This document shows, in pieces, positions 7,691 through 15,510 of a DNA stretch of 64,000 nucleotides (position 1 is the stretch's first letter; the number at the start of each line of letters is the position of its first letter). The notes beneath the pieces are model-generated. The model searched no databases. It saw only the letters and a program-made list of their open reading frames with translations, and was not told where the DNA came from. A program made the position numbers and the translations under genes. Origin of the DNA: Streptomyces venezuelae (GTDB lineage: Bacteria > Actinomycetota > Actinomycetes > Streptomycetales > Streptomycetaceae); NCBI RefSeq assembly GCF_008642295.1, contig NZ_CP029190.1:3889501-3953500 (forward strand). The letters run 5' to 3'.

Positions 7691-8188
7691 ATGGCTGACT
7701 CCGACACCCCCCACACGCCCCCACTGCTCCTGCCGGATGCGATCCACCAGGCGATCAAACCGGGTACGGCACTGCTGCGGCTGGAGACCACGCGGTCCCG
7801 GGAAGGACTCCTGGACGGCGCGTGGTGGCCGCGCACCCGCGCCATCGAGACCGAGCTGCCCGCGCTGATCAGCGTGTTGACCGGGCATCTCGGCCCGATT
7901 ACCCGCGTGGGCTTGGACGCGTCCGCCTGGAACGGCCTCCCGACCCGGCTGGTCATCGACGACCAGGTCGTGCATGTCGACTCCGACCCGGTCGGCGACG
8001 ACACCGTCCTTGTCACGCGCGGCCCCAACGACCACTTCGCCCTGCTGGTGGTTCCCCCGGACACCACCGCCGACGCCGCCCGCGAAGCCATGGCCCGCGC
8101 CGTCCGCGCCGACAACATCACGCAGGCCGCTCAGATCCTCATCGCCACCACACCCGAACCTGAGGACAGCGCCGATGCGGCAGGCTGA
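7691..8188 (+). CDS. DUF5994 family protein, 165 aa (second copy)
   Basis: Start ATG at 7691 matches family length; frame is open to 7487 but the extra part is not family-like and no strong ribosome site is visible. The core LLDGAWWPRTRAIETELPALISVL...LGPITRVGLD parallels the gene at 6831-7406, as does the FALLVVPPDTTADAAREAM helix. The two copies are only moderately similar, so the pair is old. The shared intergenic DNA (7407-7690) should hold both promoters. Confidence 0.8.
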   Translation: MADSDTPHTPPLLLPDAIHQAIKPGTALLRLETTRSREGLLDGAWWPRTRAIETELPALISVLTGHLGPITRVGLDASAWNGLPTRLVIDDQVVHVDSDPVGDDTVLVTRGPNDHFALLVVPPDTTADAAREAMARAVRADNITQAAQILIATTPEPEDSADAAG

Positions 8189-8337
8189 CCGCGAATCCTC
8201 AGCGGCCGAGCCGAGAGCGCGGCGCGACCGTGGCGGGCGGCCCGGTCTCCTCCGGTGTCGGGCGGGATGCCACAGAGCCCGGCCGAAGTGACTGTGAACC
8301 GGCCGGGCGCTGGGCGTGTGGGCGAGTCGTGCGCTGG

Positions 8338-8538
8338 TCAGAGCCCCTCGTCGTGCAGGTCCTCTTCGCGCAGCAGGTCGTCCTCACGGCGGCGCGAGGT
8401 CTCCTTCGGGCCGGGCTTCTGTCCCTTCTCGCGGGACGACTTGTCCGGCCGGGGCTGCGCGGGGTCTCCGGGGCGATGGTGTTCCTGCGCCTCGCGGCCC
8501 TTGCCCGACTCCTGACGCTTGTCCTGCCTACCGTCCAT
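8338..8538 (-). CDS. small hydrophilic protein, 66 aa
   Basis: ATG at 8538 is preceded by AGAGGAG 8 nt upstream. The protein (MDGRQDKRQESGKGREAQEHH... ending DLLREEDLHDEGL) is almost entirely charged and polar, has no hydrophobic core or cysteine, and is probably disordered. Many Streptomyces elements carry such stress-type small proteins. The frame is open upstream (to about 8952), so a longer form is possible, but the ribosome site favours this start. Confidence 0.55.
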   Translation of the reverse strand: MDGRQDKRQESGKGREAQEHHRPGDPAQPRPDKSSREKGQKPGPKETSRRREDDLLREEDLHDEGL

Positions 8539-8816
8539 GACGGCGACTCCTCTTGATAACTGGGGTACGGATTCCTCTCGGATCACGCTGACACGCAGAG
8601 CGACGGCCCGCATCATGTCGACTGCGACGCGAGGCAGACGGATGACGTCCCTCCCCAGTGGCAGCGTCGGAAGGCTGGCCATCCCTCCAGCGCCGAGGGG
8701 GACGCGATCCGCACCCCGCCCGTCGGCCTCAGCGTGAAAGGCGACTGACCGGAGGGCGGCCACTCGACATCGAGTAGCGCCCGGGGCCCAACCTGAAGCC
8801 CTACGAGGGCACTTGC
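8539..8816. other. non-coding DNA between the small hydrophilic gene and att copy B
   Basis: Nothing here is protein-like with confidence. One minus-strand frame reads LPTLPLGRDVIRLPRVAVDMMRA in phase with the 66-aa gene and might be an N-terminal extension or a decayed domain. No tRNA or hairpin stands out until the arm repeat at 8817. Confidence 0.35.
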
Positions 8817-8939
8817 GGCACGCGAATGGCATGAGAGCCCAGAGGGATCTGGACAACAAAAACAAGCCCCAGGTCTGTGACCTGGGGCTTTGTCGTGGAG
8901 CGGATGACGGGAATCGAACCCGCGCTATAAGCTTGGGAA
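8817..8939. repeat. att copy B: arm repeat, terminator hairpin and 42-bp tRNA-Gly 3' end
   Basis: Same order as copy A: arm (ggcacgcgaatggc, 8817-8837), terminator hairpin (8864-8890) nearly identical to that of tRNA-Gly, then the 42-bp tRNA-Gly 3' block at 8898-8939. It separates the 1.5-8.9 kb cargo from the 8.9-12.1 kb cargo and marks a junction between two tandem elements. Confidence 0.8.
8864..8890. terminator. terminator-like hairpin, copy B
   Basis: Stem aagccccaggtc with perfect complement and a tgt loop, flanked on the left by ggacaacaaaaac (T-rich when read on the minus strand). It duplicates the tRNA-Gly terminator at 12030-12056. Confidence 0.65.
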
Positions 8940-8968
8940 TCAACGACGCCATAGCGCCGTGTAAGGCG

Positions 8969-9067
8969 CTGACCTGCCACTTCGCCCGCCGGGGTCGGTT
9001 TCCGAGGGTGCGCCTGGCGCCAGCGGTGACCGTTGTTCACCGCTCTGAAGGGCACGGTTGGGGCACG
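8969..9067. repeat. distal arm repeat, copy 2 (diverged)
   Basis: Starts ctgacctgcc, contains tgaccgttgttcaccgc and ends ggcacggttggggcacg, aligning with blocks 1516-1616 and 10758-10856. It follows att copy B directly. From 9068 to 9290 I see no further feature. Confidence 0.5.
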
Positions 9068-9290
9068 CCGGGTTGGAGCGGTGTCACGGCCGGGGAGCAG
9101 GCCGGCGTCTGGGCGCCGCCGCCCCGGATGTCCTCCGCCACCTCCCGAGGCCGCCGAGTTGAGGCTCCGTCTCAGCGGCGTAGCGTGGAATCAGATCAGC
9201 CCGAGAGGCAAATGGGCGCACGGCTTGGCCGGGAGTGAAGGCCGACCGGTGGGTAGGGCCGTGCCCTCCGGATCACGCGGCAATGACGCG

Positions 9291-9318
9291 CGCGAGGAGT
9301 GACTCGCGAGGAGTGACT
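9291..9318 (+). promoter_or_regulatory. duplicated ribosome-binding site (14-bp perfect tandem)
   Basis: The unit cgcgaggagtgact occurs twice back to back, and the second copy ends exactly at the ATG (9319). Each carries a GAGGAG Shine-Dalgarno core, so the flavin oxidoreductase has two equally good ribosome sites, one 14 nt upstream of the other. Confidence 0.75.
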
Positions 9319-10689
9319 ATGGGCAACTCATCGATCGAACAGCTGCGGGAACGAGTACGGGGGGCAGTGGTCACCCCTGACAGCGACGGCTATGACGAGG
9401 CACGCAAGGTCTACAACGCCATGGTCGACCGGCGCCCGGCTGCGGTCGTGCACTGCGTCAACGCGGGCGATGTCATGGCCACGGTCGGCTTCGCGAGGGA
9501 CAACGAGCTGGATCTCGCGGTGCGTGGCGGTGGGCACAGCGTGCCCGGCTTCGGGACCTGCGACGACGGCGTGGTTGCCGACCTGTCCGGTATGCGAGGC
9601 GTGCGCGTTGATCCCGAGCGGCGGACCGCGCGTGTGGATGGCGGAGCGACCTGGGGCGACTTCAACGCGGCGGCGCACGCGTTCGGTCTGGCGACCACGG
9701 GCGGGATCATCTCCACGACCGGTGTCGCGGGGCTCACCCTCGGTGGCGGCATCGGCTATCTCGCCCGCGGCCTGGGTCTGAGCTGCGACAACCTGATCTC
9801 GGCCGATGTGGTGACCGCGGACGGCACGCTCCTCGTCGCGAGCGAGAAGGAACACGACGACCTGTTCTGGGCCATCCGGGGTGGCGGCGGCAACTTCGGC
9901 GCGGTGACCTCGTTCGAGTTCCAGCTCAGTCCGGTCAAGGACATCTACGGTGGGCCCCTCCTCTACGAGTTGGAGGACGCCGGCACGGTTCTGCGCGCGT
10001 TCCGTGAACTCATCGCCGACGCCCCGGAGGAACTGGGCGGGTTCCCCGCCTTCCAGATCGCCCCTCCACTGCCCTTCATCCCAGAGAACCGGCACGGCGA
10101 CACCTTCATCCTGATCGTGGCGTGCTGGGCCGGACCGATGGACGAGGGAGAGCGCGCGGTCCAGTGGTTCCGCGACATCGCGCCGGTGGTCGCCGAGCAC
10201 GTCGGCCCGATGCCGTATCCGGCGCTCAACAGCGCGTTCGACGCGCTGGTACCACCCGGCCTGCAGCACTACTGGAAGGCCAACTTCGTCACCGAACTGA
10301 GTGACGCGGCGATCACGGCGCATCTTGAGCACGGGCCTCTGCTACCCGCCGTCAGCTCGACCGTGCACATCTACCCGATCAACGGCGCCTGCCACCGCGT
10401 GGCATCGGACGCGACGGCCTTCGCCTACCGGAACGCCACGTTCGCCACTGTCATCGCCGGAATGTGGCCGGACCCCGCCGACAACGAGGCCAACATCGCC
10501 TGGGTGCGCGACTACTACCAGGCGACCGCCCCGCACTCGGAGGAGGGCGGGTACATCAACTTCATGGCCGAAGACGACCAGGACCGGACCAGGGCCAACT
10601 ACCGTGGCAACTACGAACGCCTTGTCGAGGTCAAGAAGGTGTACGACCCTGGCAATCTGTTCCATGTGAACCAGAACATCAAGCCGTAG
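9319..10689 (+). CDS. FAD-linked oxidoreductase, berberine-bridge (BBE) type
   Basis: 456 residues from ATG at 9319. The N-terminal PCMH/FAD_binding_4 domain has RPAAVVHCVNAGDV, GGGHSVPGF (histidine for 8-alpha-histidyl FAD attachment, near residue 76), GGATWGDF and TTGGIISTTGVAGLTLGGG. The Cys of bicovalent enzymes is absent from that last segment, so attachment is probably through His only. The C-terminal BBE motif is ANYRGNYERLVEVKKVYDPGNLF. Such enzymes oxidise alcohols, sugars or natural-product intermediates, passing electrons to O2. No signal peptide. It is the main intact cargo of the 8.9-12.1 kb element; the substrate is unknown. Confidence 0.9.
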   Translation: MGNSSIEQLRERVRGAVVTPDSDGYDEARKVYNAMVDRRPAAVVHCVNAGDVMATVGFARDNELDLAVRGGGHSVPGFGTCDDGVVADLSGMRGVRVDPERRTARVDGGATWGDFNAAAHAFGLATTGGIISTTGVAGLTLGGGIGYLARGLGLSCDNLISADVVTADGTLLVASEKEHDDLFWAIRGGGGNFGAVTSFEFQLSPVKDIYGGPLLYELEDAGTVLRAFRELIADAPEELGGFPAFQIAPPLPFIPENRHGDTFILIVACWAGPMDEGERAVQWFRDIAPVVAEHVGPMPYPALNSAFDALVPPGLQHYWKANFVTELSDAAITAHLEHGPLLPAVSSTVHIYPINGACHRVASDATAFAYRNATFATVIAGMWPDPADNEANIAWVRDYYQATAPHSEEGGYINFMAEDDQDRTRANYRGNYERLVEVKKVYDPGNLFHVNQNIKP

Positions 10690-10757
10690 CGCCGTTCGAG
10701 CCCGCTGCCCACGGTGGCCGCAATGCGCTCCCCTCGGCCCTGGGGTGCGCGTATGCC

Positions 10758-10856
10758 CTGACCTGCGGAAACAATCCCTTCCTGCTCGGATCTGGCCGCC
10801 TCGTTGGCCTTTTTGCTGACCGCTGTTCACCGCCCCTACTGGCACGTTGTGGCACG
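10758..10856. repeat. distal arm repeat, copy 3 (no att core beside it)
   Basis: ctgacctgcggaaac through gctgaccgctgttcaccgcccctactggcacgttgtggcacgg, nearly identical to 1516-1616. Unlike the other two copies no tRNA-Gly fragment precedes it. It may mark a third element end whose att core has been deleted. Confidence 0.6.
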
Positions 10857-11022
10857 GCTTTCGCGCGGGCTGGATTCCCGAGGGTGCTGTTGTCTGGTCC
10901 ACCGAGCGGACAGGTGTACGGGAAAGCGGCAGGTCACTGCCAGAACACCTCCTGACGATGATCTGAGGGTCGGCGGTGCGTCGGGTGAACGTGTAGTGGA
11001 TCCAGCCCCGGCCGTGATCGAA

Positions 11023-11446
11023 TTAGCAGACGTACAGCCCGTTCGGCACCGTCGACCGAAGCGGCGCGATACGGCAGCCGGGCGGGAGATCCGGGATGTT
11101 GTCGATGCCACGGAAATAGGGGTCCTCGGCGGTGACCAGTTCGGCTCGGATGCTGTCGATCAGGTCGCGGACCGGCTTGGGCAGCGGCCTGCGTGAGCAA
11201 CTGCGTGGCTTCGGCGTTCGTCGTCGCGTCGGCTGCCCGGTTTTCCAGATCGTGGATGTGCCGGTCGAGCGCGGGATCGCGGGCGATGGCGAACTCGGCC
11301 CACCACTGGGCGAGGAACGCCGGTACCGGGGCGATGTCGTGAGCGTCGCCGATGGCCCACTTCCAGTGGGTATCGAAGTCGGTGAGGAGCTGCGGTGTGT
11401 GCTCGGCGATCGCGGCGCGCAACGCCTTCGTGTTCCGCTCGGGCAT
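11023..11446 (-). pseudogene. DUF6247-like island protein with one-base frameshift
   Basis: From ATG at 11446: MPERNTKALRAAIAEHTPQL...FDTHWKWAIGDAHD...FLAQWWAEFAIARDPALDRHI, resembling small Streptomyces DUF6247 proteins. After LLTQAA the reading changes; with one C removed near 11175-11185 it continues KPVRDLIDSIRAELVTAEDPYFRGIDN...PNGLYVC and stops at 11023 (about 140 residues). The coding length is 3n+1, as expected for one inserted base. Without repair the frame runs to 10934. It may be a true pseudogene or a base-call error. Confidence 0.55.
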
Positions 11447-11478
11447 GGGCGGGATGCCTGACGGCCTGGGGGCGGTCG

Positions 11479-11748
11479 TCAGGCCGCCACCTCCTCGCTC
11501 CCGCTGCCCTGGGCGGCCTGCTTGGCCTTGTAGGCGGCGGCGAGGGCGGACGCGTACTGGGGTGTCCACTCCATGTGCCTGGCGACGGCCGGAGCTCCGC
11601 CGCGGCCGAGGTCTACGGCGATACGCCCCGCGGTCTCACGGAAGTGCGCGACGGCGTCGTCGGCGGCCTTCTTCGCCCGGTCCAGTTCGAGCTTCTGCCT
11701 GTCGGTCAGGGCGGCCTGCGGAGCTCGGGTGCGGGGTTTGTCGGTCAT
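11479..11748 (-). CDS. hypothetical helical protein, 89 aa
   Basis: MTDKPRTRAPQAALTDRQKLELDRAKKAADDAVAHF...GAPAVARHMEWTPQYASALA is mostly helical. The C-terminal part (GGAPAVARHMEWTPQYASALAAAYKAK) looks like a small helix-turn-helix, so DNA binding is possible. It sits 32 bp upstream of the DUF6247-like gene on the same strand and probably shares its transcript, like the paired small genes of many actinobacterial elements. Confidence 0.6.
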   Translation of the reverse strand: MTDKPRTRAPQAALTDRQKLELDRAKKAADDAVAHFRETAGRIAVDLGRGGAPAVARHMEWTPQYASALAAAYKAKQAAQGSGSEEVAA

Positions 11749-11984
11749 GGGAAGAGTGTGGGCCCCACGCCGGTAAATCGCAAGGATTACTTGTCGTTAA
11801 GAGCCCTGCTTGAAAGCGAAGATCTCCCATCGAGGGCGACTCCGAGTCCAGCGGCTGGTGTGTGCGCGGGCGACCTGCCGTCCTTCCTCTCTGTCGAGGT
11901 CAAGCGGCACCTTGGGCGGCTCGCGGAGTGCGGGTGCCGGTGGCACGCGAAAGGCCCTCTGGGTGGGACATTCCTGCGAGTTGG

Positions 11985-12105
11985 GGCACGCGAATGGCAC
12001 GCGGGTCCGGATAGGTTGAGACAACAAACAAGCCCCAGGTCTGTGACCTGGGGCTTTGTCATGGAGCGGATGACGGGAATCGAACCCGCGCTATAAGCTT
12101 GGGAA
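11985..12105. repeat. att copy C: arm, terminator and the native tRNA-Gly 3' end
   Basis: Arm repeat with ggcacgcgaatggc (11985-12005), a related half copy (ggcacgcgaaaggc) at 11942, then the tRNA terminator and the 42-bp tRNA 3' block at 12064-12105. This is the functional chromosomal site next to the intact tRNA-Gly gene; elements 8940-12063 and 1486-8897 lie stacked to its left. Confidence 0.8.
12030..12056 (-). terminator. tRNA-Gly transcription terminator
   Basis: 12-bp GC-rich stem (aagccccaggtc) with a tgt loop 9 nt beyond the tRNA 3' end; on the minus strand it is followed by a T-rich tail (complement of acaacaaaca). Confidence 0.75.
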
Positions 12106-12135
12106 GCTCATGTTCTACCATTAAACTACATCCGC
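12065..12135 (-). tRNA. tRNA-Gly(CCC)
   Basis: 71 nt on the minus strand. Acceptor GCGGATG pairs with CATCCGC, discriminator T, no encoded CCA. D-arm AGTTTAATGGTAGAAC, anticodon stem TGAGC/GCTTA with loop TTCCCAA, so the anticodon is CCC. T-arm GGGTTCGATTCCC. It decodes GGG glycine codons. Its 3' half is the target of the stacked integrative elements on its left, each of which rebuilt the gene with its own 3' copy. Confidence 0.97.
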
Positions 12136-12366
12136 AGAGCGGCTCGTTGCTCGATGCCGCATCGTTGCACACTTTACCCCATGCTCGGCCCCCGGCGTGC
12201 GCGTCGTGGGGTCGTTGTGTTGTCCGGGTCGTAGGAGCGCCTGTGGCGGCCGGAGTTGGGGGCGTACCGTGGGAGCGGAGCGGTGGCTGGAGTGGCGGCT
12301 GGAGCGGGTCCCGATCATCCCCTAATGTGGCGATTCGTCGCCGTACGGTTTGGGGAAAGGGACTCG

Positions 12367-12531
12367 ATGGAGCACACCGTCGTCCGTTGTGCCGAAGGGC
12401 ATGTTTTCAGCACCGCTGCGTTCCCGCTGCGGCAGCTCGGTGCCGGCCGGATCGGGCCCGGGCGGCTCATCCGGTGTCCGCGGTGCGCGCGGTTGCGGCA
12501 TGCCGTGCCCGTGGGGGCCGTGAAGCGGTAG
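12367..12531 (+). CDS. small zinc-ribbon-like protein, 54 aa
   Basis: From ATG at 12367: [23 protein letters not shown]...[15 protein letters not shown]. Two pairs of possible metal ligands (CAEGH and CPRC) suggest a zinc ribbon of about 40 residues. Short proteins of this kind are common beside dcd in Streptomyces (from memory). No strong Shine-Dalgarno is seen; GGGAAAGGGACTCG just upstream could serve. Function unknown. Confidence 0.7.
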   Translation: MEHTVVRCAEGHVFSTAAFPLRQLGAGRIGPGRLIRCPRCARLRHAVPVGAVKR

Positions 12532-12604
12532 CAGCGGCGGGGCGGGGACGCGCGCGGCGGCTCTCGATTGGGGGTGGCCCGCGCGCTCTGCGTATCCTCG
12601 GGAC

Positions 12605-13195
12605 GTGCTTCTCTCAGACAAGGACATCCGGGCCGAGATCGACAGCGGACGGGTTCGCATCGACCCGTTCGAGGAGTCGATGGTTCAGCCCTCCAGCATC
12701 GACGTGCGGCTCGACCGGTTCTTCCGGGTGTTCGAGAACCACCGTTACGCACACATCGACCCTGCCATCGAGCAGCCGGATCTGACCAGGATGGTCGAGC
12801 CGGAGGGGGACGAGGCCTTCATCCTCCACCCCGGGGAGTTCGTGCTCGCCTCGACGTACGAGGTCATCTCGCTGCCCGAGGACATTGCCTCCAGACTGGA
12901 GGGGAAGTCGAGCCTCGGCCGGCTGGGGCTGGTCACGCATTCCACGGCGGGCTTCATCGATCCGGGATTCTCCGGACACGTGACCCTGGAGCTGTCCAAC
13001 CTCGCGACGCTCCCGATCAAGCTGTGGCCCGGGATGAAGATCGGGCAGCTGTGCATGTTCCGGCTGAGCTCGCCCGCGGAGTTCCCGTACGGGAGTGAGC
13101 GGTACGGCTCGAGGTACCAGGGCCAGCGCGGCCCGACCGCCTCGCGCTCCTTCCAGAACTTCCACCGCACCCAGGTAGGCGACCGGCATGAGTGA
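12605..13195 (+). CDS. dcd: dCTP deaminase
   Basis: 196 residues from GTG at 12605. Dcd deaminates dCTP to dUTP for dTMP synthesis; several actinobacterial enzymes also hydrolyse dUTP. Visible motifs: [12 protein letters not shown] (26-37), [10 protein letters not shown] (100-109, with the catalytic serine and arginine), [19 protein letters not shown] (112-130; catalytic glutamate near 129), and C-terminal [12 protein letters not shown] that closes over the nucleotide. Length fits the family. Its stop overlaps the start of the phosphoribosyltransferase gene by 8 bp, so the two are one operon for nucleotide metabolism. Confidence 0.95.
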   Translation: MLLSDKDIRAEIDSGRVRIDPFEESMVQPSSIDVRLDRFFRVFENHRYAHIDPAIEQPDLTRMVEPEGDEAFILHPGEFVLASTYEVISLPEDIASRLEGKSSLGRLGLVTHSTAGFIDPGFSGHVTLELSNLATLPIKLWPGMKIGQLCMFRLSSPAEFPYGSERYGSRYQGQRGPTASRSFQNFHRTQVGDRHE

Positions 13196-13700
13196 CGTGG
13201 TACCCGAGAACCTCGACTACACGGCGTTCGGGCAGGCCGTGCAGGAGCTCGCGCAGACCATTGCCGATGACGGCTATGAGCCCGACATCATTCTGAGCAT
13301 CGCCCGCGGCGGCGTTTTCGTCGCCGGCGGCCTGGCCTACGCGCTCGACTGCAAGAACATCCATCTGGTCAACGTGGAGTTCTACACCGGCGTGGGCACC
13401 ACCCTGGAAATGCCCGTCATGCTGGCGCCGGTGCCGGACGCGATCGACTTCTCCGACAAGAAGGTCCTGATCGCCGACGATGTCGCCGACACCGGGAAGA
13501 CGCTCAAGCTGGTCCACGACTTCTGTCTGGGGACGGTGGCCGAGGTCCGTTCCGCGGTCATCTACGAGAAGTCGCACTCCCTGGTGAAGTGCGAGTACGT
13601 GTGGAAGAAGACCGACGACTGGATCAACTTCCCGTGGAGCGTCCTGCCGCCCGTACGCAAGGCCGGACAGGCCATCACGCCCTCCAAGGACGCGCTGTAG
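13188..13700 (+). CDS. phosphoribosyltransferase (type I PRTase fold)
   Basis: 170 residues. The PRPP loop is [13 protein letters not shown] (93-105), the pyrophosphate-binding loop is [11 protein letters not shown] (38-48), and the C terminus [18 protein letters not shown] is typical of the xanthine/hypoxanthine PRTase-like group in actinobacteria. It probably transfers ribose 5-phosphate from PRPP to a purine base; the base is not readable. Overlap with dcd implies translational coupling. Confidence 0.85.
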   Translation: MSDVVPENLDYTAFGQAVQELAQTIADDGYEPDIILSIARGGVFVAGGLAYALDCKNIHLVNVEFYTGVGTTLEMPVMLAPVPDAIDFSDKKVLIADDVADTGKTLKLVHDFCLGTVAEVRSAVIYEKSHSLVKCEYVWKKTDDWINFPWSVLPPVRKAGQAITPSKDAL

Positions 13701-13778
13701 CGGGATGTTCCGCCGACGGCCCGACCGCCGTCGCCGCGGCGGGTCGCTGAATCGGACAATTGGTGCATCTGTGATGAT

Positions 13779-15434
13779 GTGCTGGTGAATTCCGGGGCAG
13801 GATCCTCTGCGGGCCGCGCGGCGGCGCCGGCGTCGGCATCGGCGGGACTCGTTCTGCTGACCCTCGCGTCCGGCCAGTTCCTGATGGCGCTCGACAGCTC
13901 GGTCATGAACGTCTCGATCGCGACGGTGGCCGACGACGTGGGCACCACCGTGACGGGCATCCAGGGCGCCATCACGGCCTACACCCTGGTGATGGCCATG
14001 TTCATGATCCCCGGCGGCAAGGCCGGGGGTCTGATCGGCCGCAAGCGCGCCCTCATGATCGGCTGCTGTATCTACGGAGCCGGTTCGCTGACCACCGCGC
14101 TCGCCCCGAACCTGACCGTGCTGCTGCTCGGCTGGTCGCTCCTCGAAGGCCTCGGCGCGGCGCTCATCCTGCCCTCCATCGTGGCGCTCGTGGCGAGCAA
14201 CTTCACCACCGAGCGCCGCCCGGCCGCCTATGGGCTCGTCGCGGCGGCCGGGGCCATCGCGATCGGGATCGGTCCGCTCGTCGGCGGGATTGCGACGACG
14301 TACTTCTCCTGGCGCTGGGTGTTCGCCGGCGAGGTCGTGATCGTGCTCGCCATCCTCGTCCTCTGCCGCCGCATCGCCGACGCCGAACTCGGCCCCCGCC
14401 CGCGCATCGACCTCCTCGGAGCCCTGCTCTCCGCCCTCGGGCTCGGGCTCTTCGTCTACGGCGTGCTCCGCACGGACGAATGGGGCTGGTTCCGGCCCAA
14501 GGCCGAGGCGCCCGCCTGGCTCGGGATCTCGCTGGTCTGCTGGCTGATGCTGGCCGGCCTGCTGCTCGTCTGGCTGTTCCTCCGCTGGGAGGCCCGGCTC
14601 GTGGCACGGGGCCGGGAGCCGCTCCTGGACCCGGCCATGCTGGGGAACCGGCAGCTGACCGGCGGGCTGACGATGTTCTTCTTCCAGTACCTCGTCATGA
14701 TGGGCGTGTTCTTCGTCGTACCGCTGTACCTGTCCGTCGCCCTCGGACTCTCCGCGATCGAGACCGGCGTGCGCATCACGCCCCTCTCCCTCACCCTGCT
14801 CGCGGCGGCGGTGCTGATCCCGCGCTTCCTCCCGGACATCTCACCGCGGCGGGTGGTGCGGCTCGGGCTGCTGGCGCTGCTCATCGGTGCGGTGGCCCTG
14901 ATGGCTGCGCTCGACCTGGGCGCCGGCCCGGAGATCGTCACCGTCCCGCTGCTGTTCATCGGGCTGGGCATGGGCGCCCTCGCCTCCCAGCTCGGGTCGG
15001 TCACCGTGTCCGCGGTCCCGGACGAGCAGAGCACCGAGGTCGGCGGCGTACAGAACGCCATCACCAACCTCGGCGCCTCGGTCGGTACGGCGCTCGCCGG
15101 TTCGATCATGATCGCCGCGCTGACCTCCTCCTTCCTGACCGCCGTCGAGCGGAACCCGGCGGTCCCCGCCGAGGTGAAGAGCCAGGCCACGGTGCAGCTG
15201 CAGAGCGGGGTGCCGTTCCTCTCGGACGCCGAACTCACGGAGGCCCTGGAAGCCGCCGGTACCAGCGAGGAGGTCACCCGGGCCGCCCTCGATGCGAACG
15301 CCGAAGCGCGGCTCGACGGGCTGCGCGCCGCGCTCGCGATCCTCGCGCTCGCCACGGTGGTCGCGCTGTTCTTCCTCCAGCGCATCCCGGCCACCCAGCC
15401 CCACTCGACCCGCTCGACCCGCTCCACAACATAG
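13779..15434 (+). CDS. MFS drug exporter, DHA2 (14-TMS) family
   Basis: 551 residues, start GTG at 13779 (or GTG at 13785). Motif A is GGKAGGLIGRKRALMIG; the antiporter motif C-like segment is GAIAIGIGPLVGGIATTYFSWRWVF; SSVMNVSIATVADDVG in TM1 is typical of EmrB/QacA proteins. About 14 hydrophobic segments are visible. The region after about residue 440 (VERNPAVPAEVKSQA...ELTEALEAAG) is an extracytoplasmic loop before the last helix. It likely exports toxic or natural products by proton antiport. No adjacent TetR regulator, so the substrate cannot be guessed. Confidence 0.9.
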   Translation: MLVNSGAGSSAGRAAAPASASAGLVLLTLASGQFLMALDSSVMNVSIATVADDVGTTVTGIQGAITAYTLVMAMFMIPGGKAGGLIGRKRALMIGCCIYGAGSLTTALAPNLTVLLLGWSLLEGLGAALILPSIVALVASNFTTERRPAAYGLVAAAGAIAIGIGPLVGGIATTYFSWRWVFAGEVVIVLAILVLCRRIADAELGPRPRIDLLGALLSALGLGLFVYGVLRTDEWGWFRPKAEAPAWLGISLVCWLMLAGLLLVWLFLRWEARLVARGREPLLDPAMLGNRQLTGGLTMFFFQYLVMMGVFFVVPLYLSVALGLSAIETGVRITPLSLTLLAAAVLIPRFLPDISPRRVVRLGLLALLIGAVALMAALDLGAGPEIVTVPLLFIGLGMGALASQLGSVTVSAVPDEQSTEVGGVQNAITNLGASVGTALAGSIMIAALTSSFLTAVERNPAVPAEVKSQATVQLQSGVPFLSDAELTEALEAAGTSEEVTRAALDANAEARLDGLRAALAILALATVVALFFLQRIPATQPHSTRSTRSTT

Positions 15435-15447
15435 GGGCGGACGTGCC

Positions 15448-15485
15448 GGAAGGGGCGGCGCGCGAAGTCGCGGGCCACCCCTTCC
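15448..15485. terminator. bidirectional hairpin between convergent genes
   Basis: An 18-bp stem (ggaaggggcggcgcgcga against its near-complement, 15468-15485) with two mismatches lies between the MFS gene end and the convergent Yip1-like gene end. Confidence 0.65.
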
Positions 15486-15510
15486 CAATCCGTCAGGTCT
15501 GTGTGGTTCG

